This document shows positions 17,531-29,462 of a stretch of 53,284 nt of DNA, piece by piece. A program made the translations under genes and the position numbers. The stretch comes from Alkalisalibacterium limincola (GTDB taxonomy: Bacteria; Pseudomonadota; Gammaproteobacteria; Xanthomonadales; Xanthomonadaceae), in the NCBI RefSeq assembly GCF_008017755.1, contig NZ_VRTS01000013.1:1-53284 (forward strand). The letters run 5' to 3'. The stretch's first letter is position 1. Each line of letters opens with the position of its first letter. Under the pieces are notes generated by a model. The model saw only the letters and a program-made list of their open reading frames with translations, was not told the DNA's origin and did not search any database.

Positions 17531-17582
17531 TACCCGCCCGGCAACGGGCAGGATCAGGAAACCCGGAAAGGAAACAGGCCGA

Positions 17583-18107
17583 TCAACAGGCGCCTGCGGC
17601 CTGCTCCGCACCGGAGGCGGCCTCGGCGCAGCCCAGCTCCGCAGCCACCGGCCGGGGTTCAGCCGGCGCTTCGGGACGACCGCCGACGACCGCACGGCCG
17701 TTGACGATGCGGATGCCCCGCTCCTTCATCCACGCATCGAACTCCGCGGCGGTGAAGCCGGTGTTGGCGTTGAAGCGGTATGGGGTGTTGTCGTGTTCGG
17801 TCTGGCGCACGTAGCCGGCACCCGGATCGATGACCTTGGGCTGGCAGTGCTCGGTACGAAGTCGCGTCAGCACCCGGTCGATCGACTGGCGCTCGTCGCT
17901 GGCGCGGGCCAGGGTGCCACGCGGTGCCCCGTGCTGGCTTCCGGCACCCGTCAACTCGTAGGCCACCGGCGGAACCGCCGACGGGCGCACGGGCAACGGA
18001 TAGGGCGACACGCTTCCCGAGCAATCGATCTGCGAGCCAATGTCAGCCGCGCCCTGGGCGCTGAAACCAATGAGGGACAGGCTGAGGACGAACAGGACAT
18101 TGCGCAT
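17583..18107 (-). CDS. Small exported protein of unknown function
   Basis: A 174-residue protein; the ATG at 18107 gives a signal peptide of about 20 residues (MRNVLFVLSLSLIGFSAQGA). The mature part has four cysteines (IDCSG, EHCQP, LGCAE and the final residue), a VRQTEHDNTPYRFNANTGF stretch and an acidic/Ala-rich tail. I do not recognise the family. It is convergent with the lipid operon, ending 53 bases from its last gene, and lies downstream of the ompA terminator, so it is probably expressed separately. Confidence 0.7.
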   Translation of the reverse strand: MRNVLFVLSLSLIGFSAQGAADIGSQIDCSGSVSPYPLPVRPSAVPPVAYELTGAGSQHGAPRGTLARASDERQSIDRVLTRLRTEHCQPKVIDPGAGYVRQTEHDNTPYRFNANTGFTAAEFDAWMKERGIRIVNGRAVVGGRPEAPAEPRPVAAELGCAEAASGAEQAAGAC

Positions 18108-18189
18108 GGTCGGGATTCTCTGGTGCGACGCGGGTCCCTGCAGTGTAGGGAACCGCAGGCCCCACATGCAACAGGCCTTGCAACCCGTT

Positions 18190-18223
18190 GAAACAAAAGA
18201 AACCCGGCACAAGGCCGGGTTTC
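18190..18223 (-). terminator. Rho-independent terminator of ompA
   Basis: Inverted repeat GAAACCCGGC (18199-18208) and GCCGGGTTTC (18214-18223) with a 5-base loop. On the minus strand the stem is followed by a T-rich tract (TCTTTTGTTT). It lies 25 bases after the ompA stop. Confidence 0.85.
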
Positions 18224-18248
18224 TTCTTGAACTCAACGCTGGAACCAA

Positions 18249-19298
18249 TCAGTTCTGGACGTTCAGCTCGGTGCGACGGTTGGTCTCGTTGCGGCACTCC
18301 GGATGGGTCTGCGGAGTGTTGACCAGCGGACGGCTCTCGCCGTAGCCGACCGGACCAACCAGGCGGTTGGAGGAGATGCCGTTGTTGATGAGGTGCTCGT
18401 ACACCGCACGGGCACGACGCTCCGACAGACCCTGGTTGTAGGTCTCCGAACCACACAGATCGGTGTGACCGGCGACTTCAACACGCAGATCCGGGTAGTT
18501 GCGCAGGATCTCGATCGTCTCGTTGAGGCTGGAGATCGCATCCGGGCGCAGGGTGGCGCGGTCGAAGTCGAAGTTCACGCCACGCAGGTCGATCGTCAGC
18601 GGAACCGGGCAACCGTCCGGACCCATGACCGAACCATCCGGGCAACGCTCGACCGGCGGCGGCGGCGGCGGCGGCGGCGGGGCGGCCGGCTGCGGCGCGA
18701 CCGGGGCAACCGGCTCCGCACCAAGCTTCACGATCAGGCCGACCGAGTAGATCATGTCACCGAAACCACTCTTGTCCGGGGCATGGATGCTGCTGTCGTC
18801 GAACGTATGGCGGTAGGCGGCCTCGATGCGGCCACCGACACGACCGTAGTCAGCCTGCAGGCCGAGGCTCGGCTGCACGTACGGCGAGTTGTCCTTGCGC
18901 TGCAGCGGCGGGCCACCCATCGGGTCGGAGAACGACTCGTAGTTGCGGACCACACCGACTCCGAGACCGACGAACGGGCCCCAGTTGCGGCCTTCCGAAC
19001 GGAAGTGGTAGCGCGGCGTGATGCCCAGGGCCGGCTGGCTCCAGCGCAGGTCGTTGGCCGGCGCGCTGCGCATCGGGTTGGAGTAGTTGACGTCCAGGTC
19101 CATCGACCAGTTCGGGCTGAAGAACTTGCCCAGACCAATCGAACCGTAGATGTCGTCGCTCAGGCCACGCTCGCTGTCATAGTCGACCAGACCCGTGGAA
19201 GCAGTCAGGTACCAGCGGTCATCGTAGTCTTGGGCGAACGCGGCAGGCGCCACGCCGATAGCGCCGACGAGCGCGATGCAAAGGATTTTTTTATTCAT
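18249..19298 (-). CDS. ompA: OmpA family outer-membrane protein
   Basis: A 349-residue outer-membrane protein. The ATG at 19298 follows a strong ribosome site (AAGGAG) and gives a signal peptide of about 22 residues ending PAAFA. Residues of about 25-205 form the OmpA-like beta-barrel; a Pro/Ala linker containing a run of prolines follows, then a short Cys-containing segment (VERCPDGSVMGPDGCPV) and the OmpA C-terminal domain (FDFDRATLRPDA, VAGHTDLCGSETYN, LSERRARAVYEHL), which binds peptidoglycan non-covalently. It anchors the outer membrane to the cell wall. It has its own promoter and terminator, as expected for an abundant protein. Confidence 0.92.
   Translation of the reverse strand: MNKKILCIALVGAIGVAPAAFAQDYDDRWYLTASTGLVDYDSERGLSDDIYGSIGLGKFFSPNWSMDLDVNYSNPMRSAPANDLRWSQPALGITPRYHFRSEGRNWGPFVGLGVGVVRNYESFSDPMGGPPLQRKDNSPYVQPSLGLQADYGRVGGRIEAAYRHTFDDSSIHAPDKSGFGDMIYSVGLIVKLGAEPVAPVAPQPAAPPPPPPPPPVERCPDGSVMGPDGCPVPLTIDLRGVNFDFDRATLRPDAISSLNETIEILRNYPDLRVEVAGHTDLCGSETYNQGLSERRARAVYEHLINNGISSNRLVGPVGYGESRPLVNTPQTHPECRNETNRRTELNVQN
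18655..18680. repeat. GGC trinucleotide run inside ompA
   Basis: About eight tandem GGC units plus two bases. On the minus strand they encode the polyproline part of the OmpA linker. Changes in unit number would alter linker length in frame. Confidence 0.9.
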
Positions 19299-19424
19299 GA
19301 TCAACTCCTTGTTCATGACGGGGAAGTGCAACCGCTAAACGGAAGGTCACTGGTGTGGTGGCCTGCCTTGAGCAGCACCAACCCGCGTAGCCTACAACGG
19401 CCGACCCAACGGCACGTTAACGGA

Positions 19425-19452
19425 ATGATAACGCAGCCCGGTGCAATTGCAA
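19425..19452 (-). promoter_or_regulatory. Putative sigma-70 promoter of ompA
   Basis: On the minus strand a -35 box TTGCAA (19447-19452) and a -10 box TATCAT (19425-19430) are separated by 16 bases. The transcript would start near 19418, giving a leader of about 120 nt before the ompA start at 19298, in line with the long leaders of OmpA-type genes. Confidence 0.55.
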
Positions 19453-19572
19453 TATCCCTTTCACAGCAAGCACATCCGACGCGCGGCCACGTCCTCCCGG
19501 CACCCCGGCAAGCGCCCCGGAATCTATTTTCGCCTTGTCGGGCCCGCCGAATGCAGGCACCTTAGTCGTTGA

Positions 19573-21934
<2,362 letters not shown>

Positions 21935-22375
21935 ATGAAACTCGCTTGGCTACTTTGGTTGGCCCAAGTGCTGCCGCAACCCGCCGGTGACCAGCTTTGC
22001 CTGGCCACCACGCTGTACCTGGAGGCACGCGACCAGCCGGTCGCCGGCCAGCGCGCCGTGGCCGAGGTGGCCCTGCGCCGGCAGGACAGCGGCGTGTGGG
22101 GCGACTCGATGTGCGATGTCGTCACCGCCCGCTCGCAGTTCGCGCCGACCCTGGTGCACCCGGGCTACCGCCTGCGCAACGCAAACGCATGGGAAAAGGC
22201 GGTGGCCATGGCCTTCGACGCACAGCGCGAGTGGTCCCTGCCCCAGGGCGAGCGCAAGGAGCTGGTGCCCGGCGCCAGCCACTTCGCCGCGCACAACCTG
22301 GTCAGCCCCGCCTGGGCGAACGAGCCGGTGGCGGTGATCGGCGACCACAGCTTCTACCGGGTGATGCGCCTGTAG
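21935..22375 (+). CDS. SleB/CwlJ-type cell wall hydrolase (Hydrolase_2)
   Basis: A 146-residue protein with a short hydrophobic N-terminus (MKLAWLLWLAQVLP), possibly a signal sequence, and a Hydrolase_2 domain: CLATTLYLEARDQPVAGQRA carries the catalytic Glu, followed by SMCDVVTARSQFA, GASHFAAHNLVSPAWAN and the closing GDHSFYRV. Relatives are SleB-type lytic transglycosylases acting on peptidoglycan in the envelope. The ATG follows AAGGAGCAAGG, a good ribosome site. It is a single gene with a strong downstream terminator. Confidence 0.82.
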   Translation: MKLAWLLWLAQVLPQPAGDQLCLATTLYLEARDQPVAGQRAVAEVALRRQDSGVWGDSMCDVVTARSQFAPTLVHPGYRLRNANAWEKAVAMAFDAQREWSLPQGERKELVPGASHFAAHNLVSPAWANEPVAVIGDHSFYRVMRL

Positions 22376-22403
22376 GCTTGCATCATCACTGCGTCGCTGA
22401 CTG

Positions 22404-22436
22404 GAAACCCCGCCCGAACCGGCGGGGTTTCTTCGT
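22404..22436 (+). terminator. Terminator of the cell wall hydrolase gene, possibly bidirectional
   Basis: Inverted repeat GAAACCCCGCC (22404-22414) and GGCGGGGTTTC (22421-22431), loop CGAACC, followed by TTCTTC on the plus strand. It lies between two convergent genes and could serve the antiporter gene too. Confidence 0.75.
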
Positions 22437-24119
22437 TCAGGCCACGGGGTCGGCGCGAATGAGCCCGCAGGCTTCGGCAAGCTTGCCGGCAGCGTGCTCG
22501 GCCGCGTCCTGGAAGGGGTGGAAGATCTCGTCGGCGCCGGCCTCCTGGAGCCAGGTCGACTCCACCCCGGAGTGCGCCGTCAGCGCAAGCTTTCCGGTGA
22601 AGCCCTGCCGACGCAACAGCATGGCGAGATTGCGATCGACCTCGCGGTCACGCAGCGTGCTGACGATCCAGCGCGCCGAACGCAAGGGCAGGTGCGCCAG
22701 GAACTCCTCGTCGTCGGCATCCCCGAACACCACCGGCACCTTGCAGCTTGCAGATGCCGAGAGCACCTCGGGGTCGAAGTCCATGCCAAGCACGCGCAGG
22801 CCATGCTCCTCCAGCCGCTCGGCCAGCCGGCGCCCGTAACGCCCCATCCCGATGACGATGACGTCGGCGCTCACCCCGACCTCCTCCGCCCCCTGCTCGC
22901 GGAACGGCACCTTGCGCTCGAATACGCCCAGCCACGGCTCGAACAGCGCGTAGAGCTTGTGCGAGTAGAGGATCATGTAGGTGCTGGCGGTGATCGTCAC
23001 CAGCCCCACCAGGGTCACCAGGCCAAGCGCCGCATCATCGACATGGCCGATCGCGACGCCCATGGCGACGAAGATGATCGAGAACTCGCTGATCTGGGCC
23101 ACGGTCAAGCCGGCCAGGAAGCCAGTGCGCTTGCGGAAGCCCATGTAGCCCATGATCGCCATGACGATGATCGGGTTGCCGATCAGCACGAACAGCGAGA
23201 GCACGATCGCGGCCGGCACTTCCGCACCCAGCGTGCTCATGTCCAGCTGGGTACCCAGGTGGACGAAGAAGAACAGCAGCAGGAAGTCGCGCAGGCTCGA
23301 CAGGCGTGAACTGATCGCCTCGCGGAACGGCAGGGAGGCCAGCGAGAAGCCGGCCAGGAACGCGCCGACCTCCTTGCTGAAACCCAGCCACTCCCCGCCG
23401 GCAGCCAGCGAGGTGCCCCAGGCGATCGCGAAGATCAGCAGCAGCTCCTGCGAACCGGCCATCCAGTGCAGCACACGGGGCAGCACGAAGCGCATCAGCA
23501 GGCCGACCAGCACGCCCATCGCCAGCACCTTGCCCACAAGCTCCAGCGCGCTCATCCACCACGCCGTGTCGGCGTCGGCCCCGCCCTGCGTGCCGACCAC
23601 CATCATCGCCAGCACCACCGCGATGTCCTGCACGATCAGGAAACCCATCGCGATGCGCCCGTGCAGCGAATCGATCTCGCGCTTGTCGGAGAGGAGCTTG
23701 ACGATGATGATCGTGCTGGAGAAGGTCAGCGCGACGGCGACGTACAGCGCGCGCAGCCAGCCCATGTCCATCGCCACCGCGATGCCGAACCCGACCACGA
23801 TGGTGAAGGCCAGCTGGCCCAGGCCGGTGGCCAGCGCCACCGCGCCCAGCTTTCGGATCAGCTTGATGTCGAGCTTCAGCCCGACCACGAACAGCAGCAC
23901 CGTCACGCCGATCTCGGCCAGCAGTTCCATCGGCTCGTGGGCACTGACCCAGTCCAGAACCGCTGGTCCGGCGAGGATGCCGATCAGGATGTAGGCGACG
24001 ATGACGGGTTGCTTGAGCCGCAGTGCGATCAAACCGAGGATCGAGGTCGCGAACAGCAGCAGGGTGATTTCGTTGTACATGGCAGGCGTCGTCGCTGGGG
24101 CCAAGGTCGATGCAGACAT
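22437..24119 (-). CDS. Kef-type monovalent cation/proton antiporter with TrkA-N domain
   Basis: About 560 residues. The first 400 carry about 12 hydrophobic helices of the CPA2/Na+-H+ exchanger type (LKQPVIVAYILIGILAGP, ALTFSSTIIIVKLLSDKREI, AFLAGFSLASLPFREAISS, FFFVHLGTQLDMS). A cytoplasmic TrkA-N (RCK) domain follows, starting VIVIGMGRYGRRLAERLEE. Such proteins exchange K+ or Na+ for H+ across the inner membrane, gated by nucleotide binding to the RCK domain. The start at 24119 is tentative: the ATG at 24080 (MYNEITLLL) also fits and begins at the first helix. No glutathione-type KefF/KefG partner gene is next to it. Confidence 0.88.
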   Translation of the reverse strand: MSASTLAPATTPAMYNEITLLLFATSILGLIALRLKQPVIVAYILIGILAGPAVLDWVSAHEPMELLAEIGVTVLLFVVGLKLDIKLIRKLGAVALATGLGQLAFTIVVGFGIAVAMDMGWLRALYVAVALTFSSTIIIVKLLSDKREIDSLHGRIAMGFLIVQDIAVVLAMMVVGTQGGADADTAWWMSALELVGKVLAMGVLVGLLMRFVLPRVLHWMAGSQELLLIFAIAWGTSLAAGGEWLGFSKEVGAFLAGFSLASLPFREAISSRLSSLRDFLLLFFFVHLGTQLDMSTLGAEVPAAIVLSLFVLIGNPIIVMAIMGYMGFRKRTGFLAGLTVAQISEFSIIFVAMGVAIGHVDDAALGLVTLVGLVTITASTYMILYSHKLYALFEPWLGVFERKVPFREQGAEEVGVSADVIVIGMGRYGRRLAERLEEHGLRVLGMDFDPEVLSASASCKVPVVFGDADDEEFLAHLPLRSARWIVSTLRDREVDRNLAMLLRRQGFTGKLALTAHSGVESTWLQEAGADEIFHPFQDAAEHAAGKLAEACGLIRADPVA

Positions 24120-24155
24120 TAGCACCCGGACCGTGCCCGCCATTGGAGGCAGCTC

Positions 24156-24191
24156 AAAAAAAAAGGCCCGGGACGATGCCGCCCCGGGCCT
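24156..24191 (-). terminator. Rho-independent terminator of the prp operon
   Basis: On the minus strand AGGCCCGGG pairs with CCCGGGCCT around a 10-base loop and is followed by a run of nine T. It lies 26 bases after the prpC stop and is a textbook terminator. Confidence 0.92.
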
Positions 24192-24217
24192 GGTCCAGCA
24201 TGCGTTTTCGGGTCTGC

Positions 24218-25372
24218 CTAGCCGCGCTTGTCCAGCGGCACGAAGTCGCGGTCCTCGGGGCCGGTGTAGTTCGCGCTCGGGCGGATGATCTTGCCGTCCA
24301 CGCGCTGTTCCATCACGTGCGCGCTCCAGCCCGAAGTGCGGGCGATGACGAACAGCGGGGTGAACATCGCCGTGGGGACGCCCATCATGTGGTAGGCCGA
24401 TGCGCTGAACCAGTCGAGGTTCGGGAACATCTTCTTCATGTCCCACATCAGCGTCTCGATGCGCTCGGAGATGTCGAAAAGCGTCTCGTTGCCGCCTTCC
24501 TTGCACAGCTTGCGGCTGATTTCCTTGATGATCGGATTGCGCGGGTCGCTGACGGTGTAGACCGGGTGGCCGAAGCCGATGACGATCTCCTTGCGCTCGA
24601 CGCGTGCACGGATGTCGGCCTCGGCTTCGTCGGCGCTCTGGTAGCGGGCGATGATGTCCATCGCGACCTCGTTCGCGCCACCGTGCTTCGGGCCGCGCAG
24701 TGCACCGATCGCGCCGGTGATGCACGAGTACATGTCCGACCCGGTACCGGCGATGACGCGCGCGGCGAAGGTCGACGCATTGAACTCGTGCTCGGCATAG
24801 AGCACCAGCGACTTGTCCAGCGAGTCGGCCTGCAGCTGGGTCGGCGGCTTGCCATGCAGCAGGTGCAGGAAGTGCGCGGCAATCGACTCGTCGTCGGTAT
24901 CGGTGTCGATGCGGCGGCCGTTGTGGGTGAAGTGGTACCAGTACAGCAGCATCGAACCGAAGCTGGCCATCAGCCGGTCGGCGATGTCGCGCGCACCCGG
25001 CGCGGCATGGCCCTCCTTCTCCGGAAGCACCGTGCCCAGCACCGAGCAACCGGTGCGCAGCACGTCCATCGGGTGGGCATTGGCCGGGATCAGCTCCAGC
25101 GCCTCGGTGACGATCGCCGGCAGGCCGCGCAGGCTGGCCAGCTTGCGCTTGTAGGCGGCCAGCTGGCTGAAGCTGGGCAGGTGGCCGTGCACCAGCAGGT
25201 GGGCGACCTCCTCGAAACCGGCCTTCGTGGCCAGGTCCTTGATGTCGTAGCCTCGATAGGCCAGGTCGTTGCCGGTGCGGCCGACGGTGCACAGCGCGGT
25301 GTTGCCGGCGGCGGTACCGCTCAGGGCCACCGACTTCTTCGGCTTGGGCAGGGTGCTCGGGGTCTCGGACAT
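24218..25372 (-). CDS. prpC: 2-methylcitrate synthase
   Basis: A 384-residue enzyme of the citrate synthase family that condenses propionyl-CoA with oxaloacetate to 2-methylcitrate. Catalytic residues are visible: His230 in GPKHGGANE, His269 in [13 protein letters not shown] and Asp323 in [11 protein letters not shown]. The short length, SDPRNPI motif and position directly after prpB (17-base gap) favour 2-methylcitrate synthase over housekeeping citrate synthase. It is the last gene of prpE-prpB-prpC and is followed by a strong terminator. Confidence 0.93.
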   Translation of the reverse strand: MSETPSTLPKPKKSVALSGTAAGNTALCTVGRTGNDLAYRGYDIKDLATKAGFEEVAHLLVHGHLPSFSQLAAYKRKLASLRGLPAIVTEALELIPANAHPMDVLRTGCSVLGTVLPEKEGHAAPGARDIADRLMASFGSMLLYWYHFTHNGRRIDTDTDDESIAAHFLHLLHGKPPTQLQADSLDKSLVLYAEHEFNASTFAARVIAGTGSDMYSCITGAIGALRGPKHGGANEVAMDIIARYQSADEAEADIRARVERKEIVIGFGHPVYTVSDPRNPIIKEISRKLCKEGGNETLFDISERIETLMWDMKKMFPNLDWFSASAYHMMGVPTAMFTPLFVIARTSGWSAHVMEQRVDGKIIRPSANYTGPEDRDFVPLDKRG

Positions 25373-25389
25373 GCGTGGGGCTCCTTGGC

Positions 25390-26274
25390 TCACTTGGTCT
25401 TGCTGAAAAGGGCGTCGAGGTGCTGCTCGAAGGCGTGGTAGCCGATGCGGTCGTAGAGCTCCTCGCGGGTCTGCATCGTGTCCAGCACCGCCTTCTGGTG
25501 GCCGTCGCGGCGGATCGCTTCGTACACGCTCTCCGCCGCCTTGTTCATCGCACGGAACGCGGAGAGCGGATAGAGCTGGATCGCCACGCCGACCGAGGCC
25601 AGCTCGTCGCGGGTGAACAGCGGCGTCTGGCCAAACTCGGTGATGTTGGCCAGCACCGGTGCGCCGACCTCGTCGACGAAGCGCTTGTAGGTGTCGAGGT
25701 CGTAGGCGGCCTCGGCGAAGATGCCGTCGGCGCCGGCCTCGACGCAGGCGATCGCGCGCTCGATCGCGGCATCGACGCCGTGCGAGGCGATCGCATCGGT
25801 GCGCGCGATGATGAAGAACGCTTCGTCGGTGCGCGCGTCGGCGGCGGACTTGACCCGGTCCGCCATCTCCTGGGTGGACACGATCTCCTTGCCCGGCCGG
25901 TGGCCGCAGCGCTTGGCGCCGACCTGGTCCTCGATATGGCAGGCCGCGGCGCCGAACTTGACCAGGCTCTTCACCGTGCGCTCGATGTTGAACGCGCTGG
26001 GACCGAAGCCGGTGTCGATGTCGACCAGCAACGGCAGGTCGCATACATCGGTGATGCGCCGCACGTCGGTGAGCACGTCGTCGAGCGTGTTGATGCCCAG
26101 GTCGGGCAGGCCCAGCGAGCCGGCCGCCACTCCGCCGCCGGACAGGTAGATCGCCCGGTAACCCGCACGCTTGGCCAGCAGGGCATGGTTGGCGTTGATC
26201 GCGCCGATCACCTGCAACGGCGACTCTTCGGCAAGCGCGGCGCGGAATCGCGCGCCGGGGCTGGACTGGCTCAT
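25390..26274 (-). CDS. prpB: 2-methylisocitrate lyase
   Basis: A 294-residue ICL/PEPM-superfamily enzyme that cleaves 2-methylisocitrate to pyruvate and succinate. The metal-binding Asp motif VDIDTGFG lies at 84-91 and the catalytic Cys123 is in [11 protein letters not shown], the family KKCGH signature. The ATG at 26274 follows AGGAA; an in-frame upstream ATG would add nine residues. It sits between prpE and prpC on the same strand. The dehydratase step between PrpC and PrpB is not encoded here. Confidence 0.94.
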   Translation of the reverse strand: MSQSSPGARFRAALAEESPLQVIGAINANHALLAKRAGYRAIYLSGGGVAAGSLGLPDLGINTLDDVLTDVRRITDVCDLPLLVDIDTGFGPSAFNIERTVKSLVKFGAAACHIEDQVGAKRCGHRPGKEIVSTQEMADRVKSAADARTDEAFFIIARTDAIASHGVDAAIERAIACVEAGADGIFAEAAYDLDTYKRFVDEVGAPVLANITEFGQTPLFTRDELASVGVAIQLYPLSAFRAMNKAAESVYEAIRRDGHQKAVLDTMQTREELYDRIGYHAFEQHLDALFSKTK

Positions 26275-26341
26275 GCGGGGTTCCTGTCGGAAAACCGCCA
26301 TTTTAGCGCACCGCCGCCATCCCGGTCCGGGCGGACCTGGC

Positions 26342-28252
26342 TCACCCCTTGCGCGGCTTGAGGTCCGAACCCTGCTCCAGCGCCCGCTTCACCGCGTCCA
26401 GCGCACCGGGATCGTCCAGCGTGGACAGGTCACCCGGATCACGCTGCTCCACCAGCGCCTGCAGCGAGCGCCGCAGCAGCTTGCCGGAGCGCGTTTTCGG
26501 CAGCGCCTCCACCAGGTAGATGCGCGCAGGCCCCGCCACCGCACCCAGCTGGTCGACGATCCGGGCGCGGATGGACTCGGCCGCCTGTTGCCGGCCATCC
26601 GTATCGCCGGCGGACTGGCGCAGCAGCGCGAACACCACGGGCACCTGGCCCTTGGTCTCGTCAGCCGCTCCGATCACCGCGGCTTCCGCCACCAGTGCGC
26701 AGCCCGATGCCGACTCCTCGATCTCGCGCGTGCCCAGACGGTGCCCGGCGACATTGATGACGTCATCGGTGCGCCCGAGGATGAAGTAGTACCCGTCCTC
26801 GTCGCGGATCGCCCAGTCCAGCGAGCTGTAGAGCAGTTCCTTGAAGTGGCTGAAGTAGCTCGACAGGAACCGCTGGTCGTCGCCCCACACGGTGCTCAGG
26901 CAACCCGGCGGCAGCGGCGGCACGATCGCCAGGACGCCCTTCTCGCCCGCGGCGCACTCCTCGCCGCTGACCTCGTTGATCAGCTTGAGCCGGTAGCCGA
27001 GGTTGGGTAGCCCGGGCGAACCGAGCTTCGATGGCTTGAGATCGACGCCCGGCAGCAGGCTCAGCACCGGCCAGCCGGTCTCGGTCTGCCAGTAGTTGTC
27101 GATGATGCGCTTGCCGATCGTCTCGCCGGCCCAGCGCGCGGTCGGCTCATCCAGCGGCTCACCGGCCAGGAAGACGTACTGGAGCTTCGACAGGTCGTGT
27201 CGGTGGATGTGGTCCGGGTCCTGCTTCTTCAACACCCGGATCGCGGTCGGCGAGGAGAACAGCGTGCGCACGCCGTGCTCGGCGCACAGTCGCCACCAGA
27301 TGCCCGGGTCGGGCGAGGTCGGCAGCCCCTCGTAGATGATCGAAGTGGCACCGGCGATCAATGGCCCGTAGACGATGTAGGAGTGGCCAACGACCCAACC
27401 CACGTCCGAGGTGGTGAACATCACCTGCCCCGGGCCGATGTCGTAGACGGCCCGCATGGACAGCGCCAGCGCCACCGCGTAGCCGCCGGTCTCGCGCTGC
27501 ACGCCCTTGGGCTTGCCGGTGGTGCCGGAGGTGTAGAGCAGGTAGCTGGGGTGGCTGGCCTCGACCCAGGCCACCGGCACCTCGACCCCCTCGTGCTGCT
27601 GTCGCAGGCGGTCGAAGTCATGGTCGCGCCCGGCCTGGAGCTCGAGCGCGTCGTCGAGGCCGCGGTTCACCACCAGTACCGCACCGGGCGGATGCGCACA
27701 CGCCTCCAGCGCCCGGTCGACCAGCGGCTTGTAGCGGATCACCTTGCCAGCGCGCATGCCCGCGTCGGCGCACACCAGCACCTTGGGGCGCGCATCATCG
27801 ATGCGCAGCGCGAGGTTGGGTGCGGCGAAGCCACCGAAGACCACCGAATGCACCGCACCGAGCCGCGCGCAGGCAAGCATCGCGAAAGCCGCCTGGGCGA
27901 TGTTGGGCATGTAGATGACGACCCGGTCACCCTCCTCCACCCCCAGGCCCGCCAGCGTGGCCGCGAAGGCGTTCACTTCGCGATGCACGTCGCGGTAGCT
28001 GTAGCTGCGCTGCTCGTTGGTCTCGGTCGACACCGCGATCAAGGCAGGCTGGTCGCCGCGCTGTGCAAGGTGGCGATCGACCGCGTTGTGGCACAGGTTG
28101 GTGCGCCCCCCGACGAACCAGCGGCGGAACGGGGGATTGGAGTAGTCGAGGATCCGCTCGGGCGGTGTTTCCCAGTCGATCGCCCCGGCCGCTTCGGCCC
28201 AGAACGCCTCAGGCTGCTCGATCGAGCGGCGATAGACGTCTTCGTAGCGCAT
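26342..28252 (-). CDS. prpE: Propionyl-CoA synthetase (acetyl-CoA synthetase family)
   Basis: A 636-residue AMP-forming acyl-CoA synthetase, activating propionate with ATP and CoA. The P-loop-like [18 protein letters not shown], the [19 protein letters not shown] block, the [10 protein letters not shown] motif and the catalytic C-terminal Lys in [11 protein letters not shown] are all present. The length matches PrpE (about 630) rather than Acs (about 650). The position upstream of prpB and prpC supports propionate as substrate. The start [10 protein letters not shown] at 28252 is preferred over an upstream extension. Confidence 0.92.
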   Translation of the reverse strand: MRYEDVYRRSIEQPEAFWAEAAGAIDWETPPERILDYSNPPFRRWFVGGRTNLCHNAVDRHLAQRGDQPALIAVSTETNEQRSYSYRDVHREVNAFAATLAGLGVEEGDRVVIYMPNIAQAAFAMLACARLGAVHSVVFGGFAAPNLALRIDDARPKVLVCADAGMRAGKVIRYKPLVDRALEACAHPPGAVLVVNRGLDDALELQAGRDHDFDRLRQQHEGVEVPVAWVEASHPSYLLYTSGTTGKPKGVQRETGGYAVALALSMRAVYDIGPGQVMFTTSDVGWVVGHSYIVYGPLIAGATSIIYEGLPTSPDPGIWWRLCAEHGVRTLFSSPTAIRVLKKQDPDHIHRHDLSKLQYVFLAGEPLDEPTARWAGETIGKRIIDNYWQTETGWPVLSLLPGVDLKPSKLGSPGLPNLGYRLKLINEVSGEECAAGEKGVLAIVPPLPPGCLSTVWGDDQRFLSSYFSHFKELLYSSLDWAIRDEDGYYFILGRTDDVINVAGHRLGTREIEESASGCALVAEAAVIGAADETKGQVPVVFALLRQSAGDTDGRQQAAESIRARIVDQLGAVAGPARIYLVEALPKTRSGKLLRRSLQALVEQRDPGDLSTLDDPGALDAVKRALEQGSDLKPRKG

Positions 28253-28361
28253 GGCGGATACCTGGCCGGCGGGAGCGTCCTGCAAGCCTAGTGCGGGTGC
28301 AGCGCGCGGACCCTGCGACCTTCGTCGTATCCCTGGCCACATTCCGTCGACATGCCCCTGC

Positions 28362-28397
28362 CGGCAAACGAGAACGGGCGACCCGAAGGCCGCCCGT
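28362..28397 (-). terminator. Rho-independent terminator of mdh
   Basis: On the minus strand ACGGGCGGCC and GGTCGCCCGT form a 10-bp stem (one G-T pair) capped by a UUCG tetraloop, followed by TCTCGTTTG. It lies 24 bases after the mdh stop. Confidence 0.8.
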
Positions 28398-28420
28398 CCG
28401 ACATCTCATGCCAGGTAGGC

Positions 28421-29407
28421 TCAGCCCAGCAGGTGCGCCACGCCCTGGCGCTCTTCCTCGAGCTCGGCCAGCGTGTGGTTCATGCGCTCGCGGCTGAACT
28501 CGTCGATGTCCAGGTCCTGCACGATCGTGTACTCGCCATCCTGGCAGGTCACCGGGAAGCCATACATGACACCCATCGGGATGCCGTAGCTGCCGTCGGA
28601 GGGAATGCCCATCGTGGTCCACTTGCCATCGGTGCCCAGCACCCAGTCGCGGATGTGGTCGATGGCGGCATTCGCCGCCGAGGCCGCCGAGGACAGGCCA
28701 CGCGCCTCGATGATCGCCGCACCGCGCTTGCCGACGGTGGGCAGGAAGGTGTCGCGGTTCCAGGCCTCGTCGTTGATCGAGTCCTTCAGCGACACGCCAT
28801 CGGCATGCGCGAAGCGGTAGTCCGGGTACATCGTCGGGCTGTGGTTGCCCCACACGATGAGCTTCTCGATGTTCTTCACCGGCACGCCGGCCTTGCCGGC
28901 CAGCTGGCTGAGCGCGCGGTTGTGGTCCAGGCGCAGCATCGCGGTGAAGTTGCGCGCCTTCAGGTCCGGGGCCGACTTCATCGCGATGTAGGCATTGGTG
29001 TTGGCCGGGTTGCCGACCACCAGCACCTTCACGTCGCGGCTGGCCACCTTGTTCAGCGCGGCGCCCTGGGCGGTGAAGATCTTCGCGTTCTCCAGCAGCA
29101 GGTCCTTGCGCTCCATGCCCGGGCCACGCGGTCGTGCGCCGACCAGCAGCGCGATGTCGGCGTCCTTGAACGCGACTTCCGGGTCGTCGGTGCCGACCAT
29201 GCCGGCCAGCAGCGGGAACGCGCAGTCCTCGAGCTCCATCATCACGCCCTTGAGCGCGGCCTGGGCCTTCTCCATCGGCAGCTCGAGCATCTGCAGGATC
29301 ACCGGCTGGTCCTTGCCTAGCATCTCGCCCGAGGCAATGCGGAACAGCAGGGAATAGCCGATCTGGCCGGCGGCACCGGTGACGGCAACACGGACGGGGT
29401 TCTTCAT
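28421..29407 (-). CDS. mdh: Malate dehydrogenase (NAD-dependent)
   Basis: A 328-residue cytoplasmic TCA-cycle enzyme interconverting malate and oxaloacetate. The NAD-binding motif [11 protein letters not shown] lies at 11-21, the substrate-binding arginines are in [13 protein letters not shown] (90-102) and LDHNRA (160-165), and the catalytic His189 is in IVWGNHSP. Length and sequence match the dimeric bacterial/cytosolic-type enzyme rather than the E. coli type. It is downstream of, and co-directional with, an aspartate-type aminotransferase gene 55 bases away; both enzymes use oxaloacetate. Confidence 0.96.
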   Translation of the reverse strand: MKNPVRVAVTGAAGQIGYSLLFRIASGEMLGKDQPVILQMLELPMEKAQAALKGVMMELEDCAFPLLAGMVGTDDPEVAFKDADIALLVGARPRGPGMERKDLLLENAKIFTAQGAALNKVASRDVKVLVVGNPANTNAYIAMKSAPDLKARNFTAMLRLDHNRALSQLAGKAGVPVKNIEKLIVWGNHSPTMYPDYRFAHADGVSLKDSINDEAWNRDTFLPTVGKRGAAIIEARGLSSAASAANAAIDHIRDWVLGTDGKWTTMGIPSDGSYGIPMGVMYGFPVTCQDGEYTIVQDLDIDEFSRERMNHTLAELEEERQGVAHLLG

Positions 29408-29462
29408 GGGGAGGTCTCCGAAAACTGATATGGGGCCAAACGGCCCCGCGGAAGTGAAGGGG

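Noticed and set aside
17536-17550. GCCCG-GCAA-CGGGC hairpin after the lipid operon as its terminator
   Set aside because: The stem is only five base pairs and no T-run follows, so terminator function is not supported.
22437-25292. A 951-codon minus-strand ORF covering both the antiporter and prpC regions
   Set aside because: The first part is an out-of-phase shadow of prpC. The terminator at 24156-24191 and the N-terminal helix of the antiporter show that the true gene starts near 24119.
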